This document shows positions 27,899 through 36,969 of a stretch of DNA of 64,000 nt, one piece after another. Under the pieces are notes generated by a model. It was not told the origin of the DNA. It saw nothing but the letters and a program-made list of their open reading frames with translations, and ran no database searches. The stretch is from Nocardia neocaledoniensis. GTDB taxonomy: Bacteria > Actinomycetota > Actinomycetes > Mycobacteriales > Mycobacteriaceae. Numbering within the stretch: position 1 is the stretch's first letter; every line of letters begins with the position of its first letter. The stretch lies in the NCBI RefSeq assembly GCF_029868625.1, contig NZ_JARWOJ010000268.1:1-64000 (forward strand), given 5' to 3'. A program made the translations under genes and the position numbers.

Positions 27899-28686
27899 CA
27901 CTGCGCGTCCATCAAAGCACGCTCAGTTTCGGCGTAGAGAAGGTCGAGGTCGGCTGCCGTTACCGATCGTGAGGGGCGGTCGAAGGCGAGGGTTCCAGCC
28001 CTCAGCCCCACCAACCGGTCCGCGACATGGCGCGCCAACTCGACGTTGTGGAGATTCAGCACTGCTGTCATACCTTCGACTCGCGCCAGTCGCACGATGT
28101 CGTCGATGACGCCACGCGCGAGGACGGGGTCAAGATTGGCGACCGGCTCGTCGGCGAGCAGCATGTCGGGCTGTTGTGCGAGTGCGCGGGCGATCGCAAC
28201 GCGTTGACGCTGCCCACCCGACAGTGCATCGGCACGCTTGCGGAGTTGGTCCTCGAGGCCGAGTCGGCGGATGCTGTCGACGGCGATCTCGCGATCGCTG
28301 CGGCGTATGTAGTGCAAAAGGCTCGGTAGCGACCGCTGGTAGGCGAGGCGCCCGATGAGTGCGTTCGACAGCACTGTCGCCCGATCGATGAGCTGGAATT
28401 CCTGAAACACCAGCCCTACTCGTGCGTGCGCTCGACGCTTGGCGCGTCGGCGCAGGCCGGCGCGGTCGACTCCGTCATGCAGCACCCGCCCTGACGTCGG
28501 GGCCACCAGACCTGCGAGGCAACGCATAAGTGTCGACTTCCCGGCCCCGCTGCGACCAAGTACGGCGACGATCTCGCCCTGCGCTACTTGCATGGATACC
28601 TCGTGTAGTGCAGTGGTGCCATCGGAATATTGATAGCTCACTGCGTCGGCCTCCACTCTCGGTAGGCCGCTGCGTATCGACGTCAT
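27898..28686 (-). CDS. phnC: Phosphonate/phosphate-type ABC transporter ATP-binding protein
   Basis: This 262-residue ABC ATPase has Walker A GRSGAGKST (about residues 43-51), signature LSGGQRQRVA, Walker B MLLADEP with VANLDP, and the switch His (NLHNVELARHVADR). VFQEFQLIDRATVLSNALIG is a typical PhnC Q-loop stretch. The ATG overlaps the phnD stop. It drives uptake through PhnE. Confidence 0.92.
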   Translation of the reverse strand: MTSIRSGLPRVEADAVSYQYSDGTTALHEVSMQVAQGEIVAVLGRSGAGKSTLMRCLAGLVAPTSGRVLHDGVDRAGLRRRAKRRAHARVGLVFQEFQLIDRATVLSNALIGRLAYQRSLPSLLHYIRRSDREIAVDSIRRLGLEDQLRKRADALSGGQRQRVAIARALAQQPDMLLADEPVANLDPVLARGVIDDIVRLARVEGMTAVLNLHNVELARHVADRLVGLRAGTLAFDRPSRSVTAADLDLLYAETERALMDAQ

Positions 28687-29570
28687 TTTTGCGACAACTC
28701 CGCGAGATCCACACCGAGTTCGGCTGCGGCGTCACGGAAGATTGCGAAGTCGCTTTCCTGCGCTCTGTCGAAGCGAGTTGCCCCGACCACTCCAAGCGCC
28801 GCGGCGTTGTTGCCGCCAACGAACGAATCCACGATGCCTTGCTTGAGCGCTGGATCGAGGTCCTTTCGTGCAATCACTACGAGGGAGACCGGAATCGGGT
28901 CGGACTCGGCGACGATCGCTTGTTGGGCACCGTCGATCACCCCCTTGTCCACCATCTTCTGATAGGACGATCGCGCGTCGGCGGCACAGTCGACTGAGCC
29001 CTGCTTCACGGCGAGCTCGGCGGTGTCATGGCCGCCGGCGTACATGCCCTCGATGCCGGTTTCCGGGTCGATCCCAGCCCGCTTCAGCATGAGCTTGGGA
29101 ATGTAGTTGCCACTGGTCGATCCGGCATCGACGAACGCGATCTTGCGGCCACGAAGATCGGCGATCGAGTTGATGCCAGCGCTAGTGCGACATACGAACA
29201 CTGAGCTGTAGGCGGCACCCTTTGCCGCGACGAGAGGTTCGACACCGGCGACGGCCTGGGCAAGAGGTGTCGGAAAGGGGCTGAAAACAGCCACATCGAT
29301 GAGTCCGGACCGCATGGCCTCGACGATCGACAGGTAGTCGCTGGTCGGCTTAACTTCCACGGCCTTGCCTGTTCCCTCGGCGATCAGTGAGGTAAGCGGC
29401 TTGAACTTTGCCTGCAGGTCCGCGTTGGCCTCCGCGGGGGGCAATCCCACTTTCAGCACGTCGGGCGCGCCGCTTTGGGTGGAGGAGTCACCGCAGGCGG
29501 TGACACCGCACATGATCACCACGCAGGCGGCAGCGGCCAAGTTGCGGAGCAGTTGTGGGTTGATGCGCAT
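28683..29570 (-). CDS. phnD: Phosphonate/phosphate-type ABC transporter substrate-binding lipoprotein
   Basis: This 295-residue protein has a lipoprotein signal (VVIMCGVTACGDSS, lipidated Cys27) and a PhnD/SsuA-like fold: LKVGLPPAEANADL, FKPLTSLIAEGTGKAVEVKP, DVAVFSPFPTPLAQA, IAFVDAGSTSGNYIPKLML and MYAGGHDTAELAV. The S-T-S-G-N phosphoryl-oxyanion-binding motif is present. The mycobacterial relative binds phosphate or phosphite, others bind phosphonates; the ligand here is unknown. GGAAAGG lies seven bases ahead of the ATG. It is the first gene of phnDCE-phosphatase. Confidence 0.9.
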   Translation of the reverse strand: MRINPQLLRNLAAAACVVIMCGVTACGDSSTQSGAPDVLKVGLPPAEANADLQAKFKPLTSLIAEGTGKAVEVKPTSDYLSIVEAMRSGLIDVAVFSPFPTPLAQAVAGVEPLVAAKGAAYSSVFVCRTSAGINSIADLRGRKIAFVDAGSTSGNYIPKLMLKRAGIDPETGIEGMYAGGHDTAELAVKQGSVDCAADARSSYQKMVDKGVIDGAQQAIVAESDPIPVSLVVIARKDLDPALKQGIVDSFVGGNNAAALGVVGATRFDRAQESDFAIFRDAAAELGVDLAELSQK

Positions 29571-29615
29571 GGGCAGGCCTTTCCAAGCTGAATCCGAGGT
29601 AGTTCCAAATATTCA

Positions 29616-29726
29616 TCTAGACAAATTGACTCAGCAACGCTCAGACGTGTCTGGAAGGCGAATAGCTCTTGAACAGCTATGATCTGATTGACTGGCTGTC
29701 CGGAACGCTTCGGGAGTCCTCTAGAC
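29616..29726. promoter_or_regulatory. phnD-phnF divergent control region with two TCTAGAC repeats
   Basis: The 163-base intergenic region holds TCTAGAC at 29616-29622 and again at 29720-29726, the second just ahead of the phnF start. PhnF in M. smegmatis binds paired sites in the same place that contain the related core TATAGACC. The region is the likely place of PhnF autoregulation and phnDCE repression. Confidence 0.4.
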
Positions 29727-29733
29727 TAGGTTG

Positions 29734-30489
29734 ATGCCGAGTAAAATCTCCACGAGCCGGGTGCCGCTCTACCGGCAGGTGCAGGACGTCCTTTTGCAGC
29801 GACTCGACAGCGGAGCTTTGCGCCCGGGCGACCGGCTGCCGCCCGAGACCGACCTGGCAGCAGAGCTGCGAGTGAACCGACTCACGGTCCGCCAGGCGAT
29901 CGGGGAGCTGACCCGTGCCGGCCGGTTGGTCGCACGGCAGGGGTCGGGAACGTTCGTTGCCCCGCCGCCTCGGCACTTTCCTATCGAACTCGCCGCTGCC
30001 TTCATCAACGATGCCGATGGTCTCAGTGAAGCCTTCAGCGCCGTGGGGAGAACGCTGACCGAGTCATTGGTGGCGAGCGAGATCGTGCTGGGCGGGAGCG
30101 CGCCGCAGGCGGAGGGATATCTGCCGGGCAGCCGGCTACATCGCATCGACACCGTGCTCGAGGTCGACGGCGAACCCTGGTTCGCGAACTCGCTGTGGAT
30201 GGACGACCGACGATTCGCCGGCATCGAACGACATCTGCAGGATGGATGCTCACTGTATGTGGTGTGGCGTGACATCTACGGCGTGCGACTGAAGGCGGCC
30301 TGGCGTTCATTCGCCGCAGCGGCTGCCTCGCCACGAGTGGCGGAACTTCTCGGTGTACCTGCAGGTGCGCCGGTGCTGCTGCGAGACGGCCTCAACCTCG
30401 ATGAGCACGGTGCCCCTACTGTGTATATCAACCGCGCCTGCCGCAGCGATCGCGTGCAGTTCGTCGCGAACTACCTGCATTCGGACTGA
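29734..30489 (+). CDS. phnF: GntR/HutC-family repressor, PhnF-like
   Basis: This 251-residue protein has an N-terminal GntR winged helix (PLYRQVQDVLLQRLDSGALR, LPPETDLAAELRVNRLTVRQ, RQGSGTFVAPPP) and a C-terminal UTRA ligand domain (~90-245). It is divergent from phnDCE as in M. smegmatis, where PhnF represses phnDCE under phosphate-replete conditions. ATG 29734 is used; a TTG lies one codon ahead. The small-molecule ligand is unknown. Confidence 0.82.
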   Translation: MPSKISTSRVPLYRQVQDVLLQRLDSGALRPGDRLPPETDLAAELRVNRLTVRQAIGELTRAGRLVARQGSGTFVAPPPRHFPIELAAAFINDADGLSEAFSAVGRTLTESLVASEIVLGGSAPQAEGYLPGSRLHRIDTVLEVDGEPWFANSLWMDDRRFAGIERHLQDGCSLYVVWRDIYGVRLKAAWRSFAAAAASPRVAELLGVPAGAPVLLRDGLNLDEHGAPTVYINRACRSDRVQFVANYLHSD

Positions 30490-30644
30490 TCCTCGGAGAT
30501 CGGTTCTTAGTCCCATACGAGGCGATCTGAGCGTCGTTCTGCTCGTGCCGGACACAGACGTTGGTTCGCAGGGTTCTGGACGCGTATGACCACCTGCGCT
30601 ATGGGAGATCAGGCCACCGAAGAAATTGGGAGAAGCTAGGGCTG

Positions 30645-31704
30645 GACGGGCAAGATCGACCTCGCTGACGAGCAGTTCCTTCCGCGGAGCGAGATCTGTA
30701 CTGGAGTGAGAGCAGCCTGTTGGGATTCGCCGCGCCGGAACGCAACCTTTGCGGGTTCATCTACTTCTACTTCCGGCCGAATATGAACCTGGTGGTGGGT
30801 GGTCCGGCGATCTGGGACGACACAGGCGAGGATGTCGACAACTGCCTCTACTACGGCTGGGATCAGCATCTTGCGATCCTCGAAGGCGCCCAGATGTATG
30901 ACTTTGAGTTGTCGAACTCACTGTCCTGCGAGATGGTCGAGCCGCAGAAAGAATACCGGCTAGGGTACGGCCGCAAGGGAGTGAAGATCGACCTGACCTG
31001 GACTGCACTTGCTGAGCCGCATTACACGATGCTTGCGGAGGGGGAGAGGAAAACCGGGGCATCGGGAGTTGGGTCGCGCGTGCCGGCGACCTGTCGGTCG
31101 GTCACTACGAGCAGGCCGGCTGGTTCAAGGGAACGGTCCAGATCGAGGGCGAATCGATCCCGATCGACTGTGGGGCGCTTCGTGATCGCGGTTGGGGCCC
31201 CGTCACGCCGACGCCAAGGATCCCGTGCGCGCCGGCCGGCCGTATGTCTTCGCCTCGGCGGAGAGTGGATGGCATCTATATCCCAGCAGCGCCCTCTCGT
31301 TTGACGATGATCCCAACATCGGCACGACGGAATCGGCGACCCATGGTTTCTACATTCGCGATGGGATCAAGGCCCAGGTCGTCGAGTGCACACGTCGAGC
31401 CGATCGTGGGCGCGACGGGCGGGTGCTGGCCCAGGCCATCGACTGCGTCGACGAACTGGGCCGGGAGCTGCACGCGGTCGGGACGTCGCTGAACTGGTTG
31501 AAGTGGCCCCACTACACCGATATCGTCAACTGGTGGTCGTTGGTGAAGCGGGAATACGACGGCGTGGTGGTCTACGGCGAGGACCAGTACGTCATGAACT
31601 TCCGGCACTACCGCAGGTTGTGGACGAGACTTCTGGCTGAGGATCCTGGGCTACTGCACTGCTTCCCTAAGTCGCCGGACAATCGCAAACGTGCCAAGAC
31701 GTAA
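30645..31704 (+). pseudogene. Decayed CrtC/AttH-like (lipocalin-fold) protein, paralogue of the 34.4 kb gene
   Basis: Four segments in shifting frames make one protein: GKIDLADEQFLPRSE; then LLGFAAPERNLCGFIYFYFR; then GSWVARAGDLSVGHYEQAGW with DCGALRDRGWG; then GPRHADAKDP to a TAA at 31704. Frame changes occur near 30690, 31055 and 31190. The pattern HYEQ..G..V.G...RD...GPR is shared with the intact 326-residue protein at 34.4 kb (HYEQHVGLRGMVTVDG, GMRDHSVGPRD), so the two are distant paralogues. It would be about 350 residues if repaired. It lies downstream of phnF but is unrelated to it. Confidence 0.7.
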
Positions 31705-32311
31705 ACGCGCAGATGCTGAGTATCGACCGTGAGTGCCGCTTTGGATCGTGGCCGCAGGGCAATGCTGAATTGCGGGCTGGACCGTTCGGAGAACGGGCTT
31801 CCATCTCAACACCCGCCTGCGCTGCACCTTCGCCCAGCGATTAGAAACGACCGTGAGGGGGTGTCTCCCCATCCATCTGGCGGAGGTAATGGCCGGACAT
31901 GATCGGGTGTGGTGCATGGTATTTGGTTGTGACCGACAAAACTGTCGTTGCGTTTGAGGCCGACTGCCCGGCAAGCTGTGGGCGCTGGTTCGGCTTTAGC
32001 TGCCGCCTTCATGCCCGCCGACGCGGTGGTAAACCGCGGCCGCCAGAACGAGCGGCGTTCATCGCCGACGTCAATGTGTTGGCCGAGAGCGAAAACCGGC
32101 GAGTTTGAACGAGCAACGTCCGCGTTTGCGCCGAGCGGCACGATTGCTCGGACACAGTGGCCGCGGATGCGGTTGCTGGCCATGGTTGGTGGCCATACAG
32201 CGTCACCGACCCGTCCGTGATCGGCATTGAAACCGTTACTCCGCCAACTGGACTCATCGACCCGAACCGGGCTCACCTAGGTACCGGGAGACTCCTGTCA
32301 GCCGATGGTGC
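31705..32311. other. Gap without a recognisable gene
   Basis: About 600 bases of lower GC. Short open frames on both strands lack family features and ribosome sites. No RNA or repeat was found. Confidence 0.5.
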
Positions 32312-32635
32312 TCAGTGGCGGCCGCCGAGTTCGAGGAACAGGACGCCGACGACGATTAGGGTGATGCCGCCGAGCATTCGTCGTGTCAGTGGTTCGCTGA
32401 AAATGTACTTCGAGGCGATGGCTGTAATGGCGACACCGGAGGCCGTCCAGATTCCGTAGGCGATGCCCAGCGGCAGCCCCTGCCGCAGGCCAACCAGTAG
32501 GCACAGGAACGCGGCGATGTAGCCGATGGTGGCTGCAGCGTAGAGCTTCGTGTGCCCCATCGCGGCAACTCGCAGTGACAGGGTCGCGATGACTTCGAAG
32601 ACGATGGCGCAGATCAAGAACAGATACTGCATCAT
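32312..32635 (-). CDS. Small multidrug resistance (SMR) transporter subunit
   Basis: This 107-residue protein has four membrane helices and the SMR pattern: the catalytic-position Glu in LFLICAIVFEVIATLSLRVA, GYIAAFLCLLVGLRQGLPLG with IAYGIWTASG, and the last helix LGGITLIVVGVLFLELGG. SMR pumps export cationic drugs or guanidinium in exchange for protons. Its ATG overlaps the stop of the other SMR gene (ATGA), pointing to a heteromeric pair. Confidence 0.9.
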   Translation of the reverse strand: MMQYLFLICAIVFEVIATLSLRVAAMGHTKLYAAATIGYIAAFLCLLVGLRQGLPLGIAYGIWTASGVAITAIASKYIFSEPLTRRMLGGITLIVVGVLFLELGGRH

Positions 32636-32982
32636 TGGCTCATCTCGGGTGTGCTGGCCTCATCGCGGCGTGATCCTGTTTCGACGAGCAGGACACCGGC
32701 GATGACCAGCACGAGTCCCGCGCCCATAGTGAGGGTGAACGCTTCATCGAAAATAAGCGAGGACAGGATCGCTGTCAGCGCCACACCGCTAGCGCCCCAA
32801 ATACCGTATGCGGCTCCCAGTGCTAGACCGCGTTTGAGGACAGCAGTCAGGAATACGAACGCCGCCACATAGCCCACAACGACGACCACGAACAGAGCTG
32901 GGTTCGACTCGGAGCCCTTCAATGACAAAGAGGCCGCAACCTCGCTGAGAATGGCTGCGGATAGCAGTAGCCAGGTCATCAT
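32632..32982 (-). CDS. SMR transporter subunit, partner of the next gene
   Basis: This ~116-residue protein has four helices with LLLSAAILSEVAASLSLKGS (catalytic Glu), KRGLALGAAYGIWGASGVAL and VLVIAGVLLVETGS, and a short charged C-terminal tail. Start ATG 32982 (or 32979) has GGAAGGA seven bases upstream. The two SMR genes are translationally coupled, as in EbrAB/YkkCD-type dual-topology pairs. Confidence 0.9.
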   Translation of the reverse strand: MMTWLLLSAAILSEVAASLSLKGSESNPALFVVVVVGYVAAFVFLTAVLKRGLALGAAYGIWGASGVALTAILSSLIFDEAFTLTMGAGLVLVIAGVLLVETGSRRDEASTPEMSQ

Positions 32983-33312
32983 TGTAGTTCCTTCCAAGAG
33001 TCCGAGCGCGAATCGCAGCAGGTCGGATCGATCATCGTCGGGCATCGGAAAGGGCGATCGTGCCCACGAACCACGCTCCCTCGCGAGGAGTCGGAGTATG
33101 CAACCGGGTCCGCTCACCTCGCCCCACTCATGGAACCTCCTGGTCCACCGCTACATCGACGGCCAGCGGGAGAACGGTCAACCAGGGATCGACGCCAGAG
33201 ACGATCCGTAAGGTTGCGTGTGCCCGGTCGGATCTTAGCGGCCCGAATCGCGTTGTTCCGGGCTGATTCTGGCGCCGGGCCGACTGAATGACTGGTGGAA
33301 GATATTCCGCAG

Positions 33313-33672
33313 TCATTGCTGGTCCAGGATGCTGGTGTGCTCGACCTGTGTGGCGATCGCGAGTCTTTGCAGGTAATCATGTTCGGAGGTGATCCACACT
33401 GTCGGCAGGGTCGGGTTGAATTGTCTTGCCGTGCCGTCGAGGATGAGGCCGTCGAAGCGTGTCGCCGAATGCAGGAACGCCAGCACGGTCTCGGTGGTGT
33501 CCATCCATCCGGCGATCGTGACCTTGCGCGCAGGAAATCCTTGTGTCGTAAGGGCTTTCGTGACCATGGGCGCGGAATCCAGGCAGGCGCCGTCAATCGG
33601 GTTCTCGACAGCGATGCCGGCGAGGATTGCTGTCAGCGATGCGATGATGTCCGCGTCGACAGGCTTGTGCAC
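33313..33672 (-). CDS. Small protein with a possible Cys-His-Asp catalytic triad
   Basis: This 119-residue protein has an invariant-looking pattern: GACLDSAPMV (Cys28 region), VTIAGWMDTTETVLAFLHSAT (His) and GLILDGTARQFNP (Asp), with spacing like transglutaminase or papain-like folds. GTG 33672 has an excellent GAGGAGGAG site. A broken copy of the same gene lies at 47.1-47.4 kb and keeps all three residues. No signal peptide and no obvious partner gene. The function is unknown; a cysteine peptidase, amidase or toxin-like role is possible. Confidence 0.65.
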   Translation of the reverse strand: MHKPVDADIIASLTAILAGIAVENPIDGACLDSAPMVTKALTTQGFPARKVTIAGWMDTTETVLAFLHSATRFDGLILDGTARQFNPTLPTVWITSEHDYLQRLAIATQVEHTSILDQQ

Positions 33673-34292
33673 AAGCTCTCCTCCTCGGGACCGGTTGTGC
33701 TAGAGGCATCAGATGCTCCGGTGGCTCAGGACTCGCACAACTGTAGCTCCGCGGCGGCCGGGCCGGACGAGCTGAGCTCGGTCGCTGCGGAGAACAGGGG
33801 TGCTGAAATGCCGAGTGTGCTGCTCGTCGGAATCGAGTAGAGGGCTGTGTCAGCGTCGCCTCGCCGACGAGGGCCCTTCCTGATCCGGTACCGGCGGCCC
33901 ATCGCCGTCGGTTGGAGTCGTACCCACCGGCTATGCCCGCAGTAGCGGTCTGTCGATCCCAGGCGAAGGTGAGTGGAGTTGTGTTCAACCCGTTGCCGGT
34001 GGTGCGCCGAACCCGGTGCGTTGCTACCAAAGCGCCGGGCATCGCGGCACGCGACCGTTATGGCTCGCGAGTGTTCGGCGAGCAAGACATCGGCAGCCGG
34101 CTGCGGACACCGCAGCGCGACAATATTGCGTTGATCCGCCAACACATCCACGACATCGGGCCCGACGGCGTGGTCTGGGCACGTCGTCTGCGCGGCGGCG
34201 TCTAGGGGTGTAAGCCCCGCACTGGATGCAACAGGAAGCTTGCGAACAGGGGTCACTCCGAGCGAGGCGTTGCCGAGAGATTGCCAGAAGAG
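33673..34292. other. Gap upstream of the swivel-kinase cluster
   Basis: About 620 bases. Open frames exist on both strands but none has a family match or a good ribosome site. The right end holds the operator repeats listed next. Confidence 0.5.
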
Positions 34293-34330
34293 AGAGTCTT
34301 GACTTCCAGCCAATGAGAGTCGAGACTTCC
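34293..34330. promoter_or_regulatory. Paired operator palindromes before the lipocalin-like gene
   Basis: Two 15-base units, AGAGTCTTGACTTCC (34293-34307) and AGAGTCGAGACTTCC (34316-34330), lie 23 bases apart, each with the palindromic core AGTC-NN-GACT. TTGACT inside the first (34299-34304) looks like a -35 box. The same pair recurs at 38256-38292. It is a likely target of the double TetR protein encoded in between. Confidence 0.7.
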
Positions 34331-34359
34331 TTCATTACACGATGCTCTGAGAGGTTCCC

Positions 34360-35340
34360 ATGACTCGCACAGTCCAAGACCCGCCGCTCGATGCACAAGC
34401 TGAGCGGCTGCAACCGATTCAGGATGTTCCGCTGTGGACGGAGAGCTTCCACGGCTCCGGATACGATCCGAACAATCGGCTGGGCGTCTTCGTACATGTC
34501 GCCCGTGCACAGTTCGACCCCGAACTGTGGGATGAGACGTGTGTGATCTACCTTCCCGACGGGCGCTTCGCCGTGCACCGTGGCTTCGCCTATGGCGACA
34601 GGCCTGAGGGCCCGGCGGCCAATGCCGTCACTTACGTCTACCGGAAGCCTTTCGAGGAGTGGGACCTGCGATTCCGGGGCAGCGTCCGCGTGGTGACGGC
34701 CAAGGAGCTCGCGGCGAACACGCTCGCCGATGGAGTGCACGTCAAGGCGGAGCTGGACCTCACGTTGCGTGCGATCGGGCCCGCGTTCGGGATCGGCGGC
34801 ATGCGTCAAGAGTTCTGGGCCCACGGTCACTACGAGCAGCACGTCGGGCTGCGCGGGATGGTGACAGTCGACGGCACCCTTTTCGACTTCGACGGCACCG
34901 GGATGCGGGATCATTCCGTCGGTCCGCGCGACATCAACGACCTCGAGCTTCACTCGTGGTGTCACGGTGAGTTTCCCAGCGGACGGGTGTTCATGGCGAT
35001 GGACGTGACCTCTGCGGAGGGGACCTGCCTGCGCTATGCCGTCGTCGGGAACCGGGACGGTCTGGTGGAGGCCACCGTCCTGTCGCCCGGCGCGAGTCTG
35101 CTCGCGTCTGCAGCTCAGTCCCAGGACCCTTACACCCTGGAACTCGAGGGTCCGGAGGGGCCGACAACCATTCGGGCGGAGATCCTGCAGTCGCTGCCGC
35201 TGAGCATGTGCGGAACCAATGACTGGGTCCCTGGTACTCGCACCGACGGTCATCACCTCATGTACGAGAGCAAGACCCGTTTCGAATGGGACGGCGAGAT
35301 CGGTTACGGCCTCACCGAGCGAAGCGCACCAGTCCGGTGA
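34360..35340 (+). CDS. CrtC/AttH-like lipocalin-fold protein (DUF7064/7065 type)
   Basis: This 326-residue protein has no signal peptide and is rich in beta-strand patterns: VPLWTESFHGSGYDPNNRLG, FWAHGHYEQHVGLRGMVTVD, GTGMRDHSVGPRDINDLELH. This resembles hydroxyneurosporene-synthase/AttH-like proteins with two lipocalin domains, which act on or bind terpenoid lipids. It is the first gene of the cluster. Its stop overlaps the next start (GTGA). Paired operators lie 30 bases upstream. A decayed paralogue is at 30.6-31.7 kb. A role in binding or converting a hydrophobic alcohol or terpenoid is inferred. Confidence 0.7.
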   Translation: MTRTVQDPPLDAQAERLQPIQDVPLWTESFHGSGYDPNNRLGVFVHVARAQFDPELWDETCVIYLPDGRFAVHRGFAYGDRPEGPAANAVTYVYRKPFEEWDLRFRGSVRVVTAKELAANTLADGVHVKAELDLTLRAIGPAFGIGGMRQEFWAHGHYEQHVGLRGMVTVDGTLFDFDGTGMRDHSVGPRDINDLELHSWCHGEFPSGRVFMAMDVTSAEGTCLRYAVVGNRDGLVEATVLSPGASLLASAAQSQDPYTLELEGPEGPTTIRAEILQSLPLSMCGTNDWVPGTRTDGHHLMYESKTRFEWDGEIGYGLTERSAPVR

Positions 35341-36938
35341 ACTCCGACCCGCTCGACGGCGACTGGAGCCCGCACGGTTGGTGGACGACCACCAACCTCG
35401 GGGAGGCTCTCCCCGGTGTGCTCACCCCGCTTACATGGTCCTTCTCCGGGCCGGGCCTGGAACGTGGAATGCGCCGCGCATTCCGGACGATCGGCGCGGC
35501 GAGGCGAGACGAAGCGCGCCTGCCGTTGGACACTCGGAACTGGGGGGTCGGGATCTTCCACGGCAGGACCGCGGTGAACATCGACTTCCTCGGTGCGATG
35601 GCGGACCGGCTTCCCGGCACCAGTGGTGCCGCGATGGCGCAGCAATGGTTCGGGGCGATCCCGGAAGGGTTCGTCTCGAACCCCACCCGGAGCCGATACC
35701 CTGTCATCGCAGCCAAGCTGCCCTGGGCGGCGGCCACCGCATCGAGACGGGTACACCGGACCCTCGAGTATGCCAAACGGTGGTGGTTCGAAGAGACCCG
35801 CGCCACCGCCACGATGTCGCTTCCCGCTGCCATCGAACAGCTTCGTCGAGCGAAGAAGGCGTACGAAGACTTCACCTCCGACCACATCATCGCTCAGATG
35901 GCGGTGGTGCAGCCGATGTTCGAGGCGGTCCAGAAGATCGCCACAGCGGCAGGGGCTGAAGAACTCACGGACAAGCTGCTCGTTGGCTACGGTTCGCATG
36001 CCGAACTCGAGGTGGTCGAGGGACTCTGGGCACTGTCGTGCGACGAGATCACCGTGGAAGAGTTCCTCGCCGAGCATGGAGCGTACGCGCCCCTGCAGGG
36101 TGAACTCGACTGCTGGTCGTGGCGCGAGGATTCGTCGCCGGTCGAGCGGCTTCGTGAGCAGTACCGCAATCAGGACCTAGCGCAGAGTCCGGCCCGTAGC
36201 GACGCCGCCCGGGCAGCCGAGCGGGCTACAGCCCGCGCAGAGGTCATGTCCCGGCTTCCCCGTCACAGACGCGCACTTGCCGCCGCGGTGTTCAAGTTTG
36301 CCGCCGGGGCGATCCCACTGCGCGGAACCGCAAAGGCCGCGTCGTTGCGGGCCATCGACGTCGGCCGCGCCGCTGCCCGACAGATCGGAGCGCACCTCGT
36401 CGCGGCCGGCATCGTGGCCGAACCGGCCGATGTCTTCTACCTAACCGTCGAGGAGTTGGTGGCGGCGAACGACGGTCAGTATGCCGACACCATCGCGAAG
36501 CGACGTGCGCTACGCCAGGGTTACTTGGGCCTGACGATTCCGGCGTACTGGCGAGCCCGGCCGGAGCCGACCGCGATCGAGTCTCAGGATCGCGAGGAGC
36601 GGGAGGTTCGGATCGTCGCCTGCGGTGCCAGCTCCGGTGTGGTCGAGGCGCCCGTGCGGGTGCTCCTCGACCCCTACTCCGACGACATCGACCCCGGCGA
36701 GATTCTGGTCGCTCGGTTCACGGACCCGGGCTGGGCCTCGGTGATGTATCTCGCGGGGGCACTTGTCGTCGACATAGGAGGGCTGCAAAGTCATGCCGCG
36801 GTGATCGCGCGCGAACTGGGGATCCCGTGCGTAATGGGGACCATCGATGGAACCATGCAACTACGCACCGGTGACATCTGCCGGGTCGACGGCCTCGCCG
36901 GCACGGTTGAGCTCGTGAAACCCTGCGGCGGTCCCTGA
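35337..36938 (+). CDS. Phosphohistidine (PEP-utiliser mobile domain) protein without ATP or PEP domains
   Basis: This 533-residue protein begins WTTTNLGEALPGVLTPLTWS, the linker region found in PEP-synthase-like and rifampin-phosphotransferase-like enzymes. It ends with a swivelling phosphohistidine domain (~440-530): GGLQSHAAVIARELGIPCVM, His in the S-H-A motif. No ATP-grasp domain and no PEP/pyruvate barrel are present. Phenylphosphate synthase has a subunit built this way, which takes phosphate from a separate ATP-binding subunit and passes it to phenol. GTG 35337 overlaps the previous stop. The ATP-binding partner is probably the 39.1 kb protein. The acceptor is unknown. Confidence 0.8.
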   Translation: MNSDPLDGDWSPHGWWTTTNLGEALPGVLTPLTWSFSGPGLERGMRRAFRTIGAARRDEARLPLDTRNWGVGIFHGRTAVNIDFLGAMADRLPGTSGAAMAQQWFGAIPEGFVSNPTRSRYPVIAAKLPWAAATASRRVHRTLEYAKRWWFEETRATATMSLPAAIEQLRRAKKAYEDFTSDHIIAQMAVVQPMFEAVQKIATAAGAEELTDKLLVGYGSHAELEVVEGLWALSCDEITVEEFLAEHGAYAPLQGELDCWSWREDSSPVERLREQYRNQDLAQSPARSDAARAAERATARAEVMSRLPRHRRALAAAVFKFAAGAIPLRGTAKAASLRAIDVGRAAARQIGAHLVAAGIVAEPADVFYLTVEELVAANDGQYADTIAKRRALRQGYLGLTIPAYWRARPEPTAIESQDREEREVRIVACGASSGVVEAPVRVLLDPYSDDIDPGEILVARFTDPGWASVMYLAGALVVDIGGLQSHAAVIARELGIPCVMGTIDGTMQLRTGDICRVDGLAGTVELVKPCGGP

Positions 36939-36969
36939 GGACTGCGGTCGCGATGGTTAGATTGTCGGT

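Noticed and set aside
31705..32311. Possible transposase reading on the minus strand (31.7-32.3 kb)
   Set aside because: Short pieces looked vaguely like a transposase N-terminus, but no catalytic motif or continuous frame supports it.
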